In this document: positions 57,354 to 64,000 of the stretch, one piece after another
Numbering within the stretch: position 1 is the first letter of the stretch
How the letters are laid out: every line of letters begins with the position of its first letter
Source of the DNA: Clostridia bacterium UC5.1-1D2
Lineage (GTDB): Bacteria; Bacillota; Clostridia; Lachnospirales; Lachnospiraceae
NCBI GenBank assembly: GCA_001304855.1
Contig: BBZN01000010.1
Location: forward strand, 1-64,000
Reading direction: 5' to 3'
DNA: 64,000 bases
The notes under the pieces: model-generated
What the model was told of the DNA's origin: nothing
The model's input: only the letters and a program-made list of their open reading frames with translations
The model's database searches: none
Made by a program: the position numbers and the translations under genes

Positions 57354-58494
57354 ATGAAAGACATGAAGTTTAATGTACAAACACCCGTGTTTGTGGGCGA
57401 AAACTGCCTAAAGAAAAATGCATTACAGTTGAAGCCTTTGGAAAAAAGGCTTATGTTATTACCAGTGATTTTGGCGCCTGCCGTCACTATTCATTGGAGG
57501 ATATGGAAGAGGTGCTGACTTCCCTTGGCATCGAATACAAGGTCAATAAGGGGGCTGCCGAGAATCCGCCTGTTGAAGTTTGCGCTGAGATGACAGAGGA
57601 GGTTCGCGCCTATGCGCCTGATTTTTTGGTTGCTGTTGGTGGAGGTTCTTCATTAGACACAGCTAAGGCGGTTGATATACTGCTCTCTCATCCCGGCGAG
57701 AATCCCTATGAGGTCTTTTATAACAAAAACGATGCGCCCCACACAACCATTTATTCAGAGGGAAGGCTGCCGCTGATTGCTTGCCCTACTACGGCGGGAA
57801 CGGGCTCCGAGGTCACGGGTTATGCCTGCCTGACCCGCGCAGATACCGACACAAAGCTTGCTGTGTATCAGAATGTCTTTTGCTCATTGGCATTTTTGGA
57901 TCCCCGCTATATCCGTGAAGCGCCGAAGGCTCTGCTGCATACGGGTGTAATGGATGCACTTTGCCACAGCGTGGAGAGCTATGTAAATGTTCGCAGCAAT
58001 GTGATGAATCGGGCTATGGGCGAAGTGGGAATGAAGATGTTTGCCACTTTCAAGGATAACATGCTCAATGACGCCCTCACCGATGAAGACTATGGCAATA
58101 TGCTGATTGCCTCGTATTTTGACGGTATGTCCTTCTACCAATCAGGCACCTGCCTGCCCCATGGCATGAGCTATCCGCTGTCCCATCATAAGGGTGTATT
58201 GCATGGATTGGCATGTGCCGTTTTTGAAGGGGAATACCTGAAGGCGTTTAAAAATCAGACTATTGTAGAGCCTATTGTAAAACTTTGTGGTTTTGAAACC
58301 CTGGATGAGTTCTGTGATTATATGCAGAAGATTGTTGCAGCGGATGTGCATATGGAGTGTACCCGCGAAGAGGTGAAAAATGGGCATATGATTTTGCACA
58401 AATCAAAAATCGTCTGGAGCGTCACCCGGAACCGATTACTGCTGAGGAAATTGAAAAAATTCATTTTGCCGCATTAAAAAATTATATTGTGTGA
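57354..58494 (+). CDS. Iron-containing (group III) alcohol dehydrogenase
   Basis: About 380 aa. NAD-binding GGGSSLDTAKAVDILLSH and PTTAGTGSEVTGYACLT; metal ligands in TGVMDALCHSVESY and HGMSYPLSHHKGVLHG. Breaks near 57420 and 58377 are repaired by single bases; the C-terminus becomes NRLERHPEPITAEEIEKIHF and ends at TGA 58492-58494. AAGGAGG precedes ATG 57354. It could reduce the aldehyde released by the aldolase or oxidise an alcohol substrate. Confidence 0.88.
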
Positions 58495-58533
58495 TTTCAG
58501 CAATATTTCATCTTTTAGAATAGAGGAGTTATT

Positions 58534-60521
58534 ATGAAGAGTTATCCTAATTTAATGAAACCCTTGCAGATAGGCGGTATTCAGATTAAGAATCGATTGG
58601 CAGTTGCTCCGCTTGGAACCAATCGGCTTTATGGGCCAAAGGGTGAGTATACAGATAATGGAATTGAATACATTCTTGAGCGCGCCAGAGGCGGTTTTGG
58701 GCTAATCGTCTTAGGCAATGTGGTGGGGGATATGGAGGTAGACAAACCCAATATTGTGGATGGACAGATTCCTCCATCTTATGCCCCAAACACCTGGAAG
58801 GAGTCGGCTATTCGCTTGACAGAGCGTGTTCACATGTATGGTTGTAAGATTTTTTACCAGGTGGGTATGGGCCGTGGCCGTATGCGTAATAACGAAAAGG
58901 CTCCCTCTGCACTGCCTAAATATACAAATCCTGACGAACTCACGGAAGTTTTAACAGAGGAAGAGATTGAGTGTAAAATTAAGTGGATTATTAAGACGGC
59001 ACAGATGGCAAAGTCTGCAGGATTCGATGGAGTAGAAATTCACGCCATGCACTGGGGCTATCTGTTGGATCAATTTGAGATGACGATCTCAAACCAACGT
59101 ACCGACCGCTTTGGCGGAGATTTAGAGCACCGCTTGACTTGCGCCCGGGAAATTGTGGAGGGAATTAAGGCTGTTTGCGGAAAAGATTTCCCGGTATCGA
59201 TGCGCCTGGGAATGAAATCATATATCAGAGGCTTCCGTCAGCCATCGTTAGATGGTACACAAGAGGCCGGGCGCGATATCGAAGAAACCTGCGAAGTCGG
59301 TAAGCTGTTGGAAAAATTCGGTTATGATATGCTGAACTGCAATTCGGGTATCTATGATTCGTTCTATTATTGCGCACCGCCTGCTTATATTCCCAAGGGA
59401 CATAACTTACATCTTTCCAAACAACTAAAGGCAGCGGTAAATATTCCGGTTTTTGCGCGGGACGAAATGATGATCCGGATATGATTGAGGCTGCTGTAGC
59501 AGATGGCGCCTGTGATGGTATCTCTTTGGGCAGACCGACTCTGGCAGAGCCGTATTATGCAAAGAAATTGGAGATGGGGCGCCCGGAGCAGATTCACCCC
59601 TGTATTTCCTGCCAAAATTGTATGGCAACAAGCTCTAGCAAGGGTTCTCCAACCTGCGCTGTAAACCCGCTGGCTATGAAGGAAGGAATGTATCCGGTCC
59701 TGCGTGCTCTCAGAACGAAACGTGTGGCCGTGATAGGCGGCGGTATCGGAGGCATGGAGGCTGCACGAGTTGCAGCTCTGCGTGGACATCAAGTAGATCT
59801 CTATGAACGAGATGGCGTGTTGGGGGGACGTTTAATCGAAGCGGGCGTACATTCATTTAAGAAAAGCATTCGCGAGCTTGTAGAATGGTACCGGTTGCAA
59901 ATTCAGCAGATGGAAAATATTTCCGTCCATCTCAATACTGATTTGGATGCAGCAGCTATTCGTGCTCTCGATGCTGAGGCTGTTATTTTGGCGGTTGGAT
60001 CTGAACCTTTGATGCCTCGTTCCATTGGAGGGATTGATAGCCCTAAGGCTGTTTCCGCCACAGATTTGCTGGACGGTAAGCGTGTGGCTGGTCAGAAATT
60101 AGTTATTGTCGGCGGCGGTCTTGTGGGAGCCGAAATGGCATATGATTATTGCCTGGAAGGTAAACAGGTTATTTTGGTGGAAGCGCTGCAGGATTTAATG
60201 GCTAACGACCCCAACGGTGTTCCCTACTGGGTGCATGATTTGCTGATTGAGCTTTTGGAGCGGAATCACTGTGATATCCGTACAAATACCCGATTGGATG
60301 AGATTAACAGCAAGGGCGCCGTTATTCTGAACGCTGACGGAACCCGGACAGAAATCGAAGCAGATGATGTGATTGTGGCTATCGGCTTTTGTAAACGTCC
60401 ATCTATGGCACAGGAGCTTATGGGATGCGGTAAGGAAGTTTATGAGGTAGCAGCAGATAATGCAATCGGCAGTGTAGCAACACAGGTTGGCGCTGCGTAC
60501 GAGATTTGCCGTACATTGTAG
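58534..60521 (+). CDS. 2-enoate reductase/BaiCD-like flavoprotein (FMN, 4Fe-4S, FAD)
   Basis: About 662 aa. N-terminal old-yellow-enzyme barrel (PLQIGGIQIKNRLAVAPLGT; GFDGVEIHAMHWGYLLDQF; NQRTDRFGGDLEHR), 4Fe-4S site CISCQNC with a fourth Cys 12 residues on, then two Rossmann domains (AVIGGGIGGMEAARVAAL; VIVGGGLVGAEMAYD). One break near 59468. Family members reduce C=C bonds of enoates, dienoyl-CoA or steroid enones with NADH. In this setting it probably removes a double bond from an activated or free unsaturated acid. Confidence 0.9.
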
Positions 60522-60591
60522 AAATATAAAAAGTATAATTAGATTATTTTTGATACGCATCACTTTTTTGAAAGCTAAGGTGAGTAAAATC

Positions 60592-61514
60592 ATGTTGCAA
60601 CAAGTTCTTCTTATTCTTGTACAGGTTTTTACGCTTTTCATTATGATTGGCGCAGGGTATTTAGTGGGAAAGCGAAAGAAAATTAAGGAGTCCGGCATTT
60701 CTGGTTTAGTATATCTTATGACGCATGTCTCGCTTCCCTGCGCAATTATCAAATCCTTGACGGTTGCCGGCTCACCCGAACTTTTAAAATCAATTGGGTA
60801 TGCATTTTTGTGATTATTGTGATTACAACACTGATGGCTGCAACTTCCCTTTTGCTATATCGAAAGCACGAAAAGGCGCAGCGCACTGTTCTGCAGATAG
60901 GATGTGTGTATGGAAACTCAGCTTTTATAGGAATTGCGCTTGTACAGGCTGTTCTGGGTGATAATGCTGTAATCTATGCCACGCTGATTGTCATTGTAGA
61001 AACAATACATATGCTGCTTTATTGTGAGCTTACCATGACGAATGGAAAATTTCTGATTTGGAAAGCGCTGTTAACACCAGGTGTTATCGGTTTTGTAATT
61101 GGATTGGCCGGACTGCTTTTGAATATAACGTTTCCAACTCCAATTCATTCGGCTATTGTAACAATGAGTGGAATGAACACGCCTTTAGCCATGCTGATAG
61201 TTGGCATACAAATGTCTAAGGCTGATATAAAAACTGTGTTTAACCAGAAAGATTTATATTCTTGTGCATTGATAAAATTAGTGGTACAGCCCATTATATT
61301 GGCGCTTGTTATGCTGCCTCTGCAGCTGCCAATCATTGCATATCGCACAATCGTAATTTGTAAGGGTACTACACAGTCTGCCGTACTTAGCGCCTATGCA
61401 CAAGACTACGGTCAGGATGCCCGGCTTGGATCGCAGCTGATTGCATTAACCAGTATTATGCAAATTGTAACATTGCCCTTGATTACAGCATTGACCCAGG
61501 CGCTGATTTCATGA
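60592..61514 (+). CDS. AEC-family (auxin efflux carrier-like) permease
   Basis: About 307 aa, ten hydrophobic helices in two halves: VFTLFIMIGAGYLVGKRKKI at the N-terminus, YGNSAFIGIALVQAVLGDNA in the middle and the C-terminal TTQSAVLSAYAQDYG repeat. Breaks near 60808. ATG 60592 follows AAGGTGAG. AEC carriers move malate, malonate and other organic anions. The fourth permease type in the cluster. Confidence 0.85.
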
Positions 61515-61581
61515 GATATATTTACAATAAAAATCAAATACATCCCAAATGAAGAAAATATTATAGTTCGGAGGATTTATC

Positions 61582-62785
61582 ATGGTAAATTATTTGTTTG
61601 CTACAGACGAGCAAAAAAGAACTTGCGGAAATTGCCGGTAAGATTTGCCAGGAAGAATTGAAGCCCCGCATTGAAGAATACGAGAGCGCCGACAATGGAC
61701 TGGGCCGTTATCCCATGGAAGTTCATAAAACGCTGACGGCAGCAGGCTGTTTTGCCGTGACCATTCCTGAAGAATACGGTGGGTTGGGTCTTAGCTCCAT
61801 TACGGAGGCGATTATATTGGAGCAATTAGGAAAGGCAGACGCTGGTTTTGCATTCGCATTTGCTGCGGCCTATGCGCAATGGCCTAATATTCTAAAGACG
61901 CACATGCCCGATGCAGATAAGCAGGTGTGGATTGATAAAGTGCTTAATGGCGCCATCGGCTCCTTCTGTCTGACTGAGTCTGACGCGGGCTCCGATCCGG
62001 CTTCGATGAGAACATCCGCTGTGTATGATAAGGCTGCAGATGAATGGGTTATCAACGGCGCCAAGTGCTTCTGTTCCGGCGCGCCCAATGCTGAATATTT
62101 TGTGGTTATGGCATGGACGGACAAGACCCAGCGCCCTGGTAAAGGTATTACCGCTTTCTTTGTAGAGAAGGAGCGCGGCGTACAGATTGGTAAGAAAGAA
62201 AACAAGTTAGGTATCCATCTGTCCGAGACGGCTGATGTGATTTTTGACGAGGTCCGCGTCCCTGCCGACCATGTAATTGGAGAGACGAATCGTGGATTTG
62301 GTTTTGCATTGACCACACTGAAAGCAACCTCTGCTATTTGTAACTGCTGTCCGGTTTTGGGGTCTGCGCAGGCTGCTCTTGATTTTGCCGTCGAATATGC
62401 CAAGACTCGCCGTCAGTTCGGAAAGCGCATCATTGATCATCAGGCTGTCGGTTTTATGATTGCTGATATGTCCATGAAGACTGCAGCAGCTCGTGCAATG
62501 CTTTATGAATTTATTAAGGCATGCGATTGTAATGTTGATGACCAGAATCTGGCTTTGATGATTAAGTGTTATGTGACTGATACAGCAAACGAGGTGTGCA
62601 ATATGGCGATTCAGGTGCTGGGGGGGTATGGTTACATGAAGGATTATCCTGTGGAACGGTATATGCGTAACGCCCGTATTTTTCAGATATTCGGCGGTAC
62701 CAATGAGATTAAGCGCAAGAATCTGGCAAAGGCCATCGCAGGCAAGGATCCTGAGGCAAATAAGAAGCAATACGGAGGTAACTAA
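61582..62785 (+). CDS. Acyl-CoA dehydrogenase/enoyl-CoA reductase family flavoprotein
   Basis: About 400 aa. FAD and substrate motifs: SFCLTESDAGSDPASMRTSA, INGAKCFCSGAP, KTRRQFGKRIIDHQAV and IQVLGGYGYMKDYPVERYMR. One extra A in the run at 61613-61618 shifts the frame; true start is ATG 61582 (GGAGGA upstream), giving LFATDEQKELAEIAGKIC. The usual catalytic Glu of the EGT motif is Gly here (IFGGTNEIKR), and I see no Glu at the alternative isovaleryl-type site. Directly followed by etfBA, as in electron-bifurcating Bcd-Etf and caffeyl-CoA reductase operons. Confidence 0.9.
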
Positions 62786-62788
62786 AAT

Positions 62789-63595
62789 ATGAACATTCTC
62801 CTTTGCGCCAAGCAGGTGCCGGACACCACGCAAGTGAAAATTAATCCGGTTACCAATACACTGATTCGCGATGGCGTTCCTGCCATCCTCAACCCTTTTG
62901 ATACCTACGCGTTAGAGGCCGCTGCGCGCATCAAGGATAAGTACCCTGATACTAAAATCGTGGTGTTGTCTATGGGCCCCGAAAACGCCAAGAACGCCCT
63001 GAAGGAGTGCCTGGCTGTTGCGGCCGATAAGGCGTATCTGGTCACGGGCCGGCCCTTTGGCGGGTCTGACACCCTGGCTACCAGTTACATCCTTGCCAAT
63101 GCTGTAAAAAAGGTGGAGGAGCTGGAAGGTACCAAGTTTGATGCTATCTTCTGCGGCAAGCAGGCCATCGATGGCGATACCGCTCAGGTCGGCCCCGAAC
63201 TTGCCGAGCATCTGGGCTATCCGCAGGTTACCTGCGCCCTGGAGTGCGAGCTGAAGGACAACCGTCTGGAAGTTTTGAAAGAGGGTCAGGATAACAACAT
63301 GATTATAGGGGTCAGGCTGCCCTGCGTGCTGACCTTTACCAAGCCCGGCTTTAATCCCCGTTATCCCAACATCCGCCGCAGGATGGCTGCCAACCGTGCG
63401 GAGATTCCTATTATCACTTCTGAGGATTTAACGGAAATAGACAGCGCCTGCATTGGCCTGAAGGGCTCTCCCACCCGCGTTAAGAAGTCTTTTGTGTCAC
63501 AGAAGAAGGGTGCAGGTATGATTGTCAGAGAAGAAACAGCGGAGAAAACGTCCGCCAAGTTGATTGCATTGCTTAGCGATGCGCATATTATTTAA
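62789..63595 (+). CDS. etfB: Electron transfer flavoprotein beta subunit
   Basis: 268 aa, intact. ILLCAKQVPDTTQVKINP, LNPFDTYALEAAARIKDKYP, CGKQAIDGDTAQVGPELAEH and CVLTFTKPGFNPRYPNIRRR mark EtfB, which carries the bifurcating FAD and NADH site in clostridial EtfAB. Starts four bases after the dehydrogenase stop with GGAGG. It is the electron partner of that enzyme. Confidence 0.95.
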   Translation: MNILLCAKQVPDTTQVKINPVTNTLIRDGVPAILNPFDTYALEAAARIKDKYPDTKIVVLSMGPENAKNALKECLAVAADKAYLVTGRPFGGSDTLATSYILANAVKKVEELEGTKFDAIFCGKQAIDGDTAQVGPELAEHLGYPQVTCALECELKDNRLEVLKEGQDNNMIIGVRLPCVLTFTKPGFNPRYPNIRRRMAANRAEIPIITSEDLTEIDSACIGLKGSPTRVKKSFVSQKKGAGMIVREETAEKTSAKLIALLSDAHII

Positions 63596-63608
63596 GGAGG
63601 AATGGGTA

Positions 63609-64000
63609 ATGGCAGCAAAAACCAAGGATCTGTGGGTATTTATTGAAACCAGGGAAGATGGCTCTGCCTGTAATGTGGGCCTGGAACTGCTGGCTCCCGG
63701 CCGCCGGCTGGCGGACAAGCAGGGGGGCGCACTGGCAGCTGTTGTCATCGGCAACAAGGCGGACGAGGCCATCCGGGCTGCTGTGGAGCATGATGCAGAT
63801 AAGGTCATTGTGGTGGAAGGTGAAGAATACGGCTTCTATACTACCGATGCCTATACTAACGCCATGTATCACCTGGTAGAGAAGTTCGGCCCTGCTACAT
63901 TGATGATTGGCGCTACCCCCAATGGCCGTGACTTCGCTCCCCGTCTGAGCTGCCGTTTAAAGACCGGCTTGGTTGCCGACTGCACCAGTCTTGACATCGA
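63609..64000 (+). CDS. etfA: Electron transfer flavoprotein alpha subunit, cut by window end
   Basis: The first 130 residues are visible (DLWVFIETREDGSACNVGLE, IGATPNGRDFAPRLSCRLKT, GLVADCTSLDI), matching the N-terminal domain of EtfA. The rest, including the FAD-binding C-terminal domain, lies beyond the window. AAGGAGG stands 11 bases above ATG. The operon therefore continues past 64 kb. Confidence 0.93.
   Translation, partial: MAAKTKDLWVFIETREDGSACNVGLELLAPGRRLADKQGGALAAVVIGNKADEAIRAAVEHDADKVIVVEGEEYGFYTTDAYTNAMYHLVEKFGPATLMIGATPNGRDFAPRLSCRLKTGLVADCTSLDI

Noticed and set aside
46757..64000. bai bile-acid operon
   Set aside because: Shares a CoA-transferase, SDR, MFS and BaiCD-like protein, but has no BaiB ligase or BaiE dehydratase and a different order.
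1..64000. tRNA or rRNA genes
   Set aside because: None recognised on either strand by reading; a tRNA scan would be decisive.

Overview
The window looks like chromosome of a Clostridia member of the Lachnospiraceae type (Enterocloster/Clostridium cluster XIVa-like). Signs are AGGAGG ribosome sites, a giant fused 2-hydroxyacyl-CoA dehydratase activase, a PrpR-type sigma-54 regulator, a SpoIIM-like sporulation gene, small Lachnospiraceae-type membrane proteins and an acyl-CoA dehydrogenase/EtfBA group. This rests on reading alone; no search was run.

One caution applies throughout. About thirty reading frames, many of them essential (pyk, lysA, ruvB, the FtsW-type gene, kdpB), are broken by single-base losses, mostly in short homopolymers, and adding one base restores family motifs each time. 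I treat these as sequence errors and report each gene over its full reconstructed span.

Layout. 0.2-10 kb: sigma-54 activator, activase, corA, rhomboid-like membrane protein, pyk. 10-15 kb: lysA, proC, NUDIX hydrolase, SpoIIM-like, xerD. 15-26 kb: a potassium locus with kdpFABC, a KdpD split into two separate genes, two orphan TrkA-like proteins, tiny membrane ORFs and kdpE; a shared 14-base box suggests a KdpE operator at two places. 26-29 kb: YprB-like nuclease and ruvAB. 29-30.5 kb: an AT-rich KilA-N patch and a structured, possibly sRNA-encoding stretch. 30.5-36.5 kb: zapA, U32 peptidase, FtsW/RodA-type polymerase and class B PBP. 37-40.6 kb: three-subunit molybdenum hydroxylase. 41.2-45.4 kb: a NUDIX gene whose 3' end is the target of a 3.6-kb integrative mobilizable element (Xis, MobC-like protein, relaxase, integrase, HEPN/MNT toxin-antitoxin), bounded by a 76-77 bp direct repeat.

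45.5-64 kb: a LysR-type regulator diverges from a long co-directional catabolic cluster that runs off the window. It encodes an MFE-2-type enoyl-CoA hydratase, a class III CoA-transferase, an HpaI-type aldolase, a tandem carboxymuconolactone-decarboxylase-like protein, an SDR, a 3-hydroxyacyl-CoA dehydrogenase, an iron alcohol dehydrogenase, a 2-enoate-reductase-like flavoprotein, an acyl-CoA dehydrogenase with EtfBA, and four permeases from four families. Together these predict import of an organic acid, CoA activation, reduction or beta-oxidation-like processing and C-C cleavage, but the substrate cannot be named. This cluster is the best candidate for an undescribed system.

Two families of dispersed palindromic repeats also occur, one of them regularly sited just upstream of start codons.
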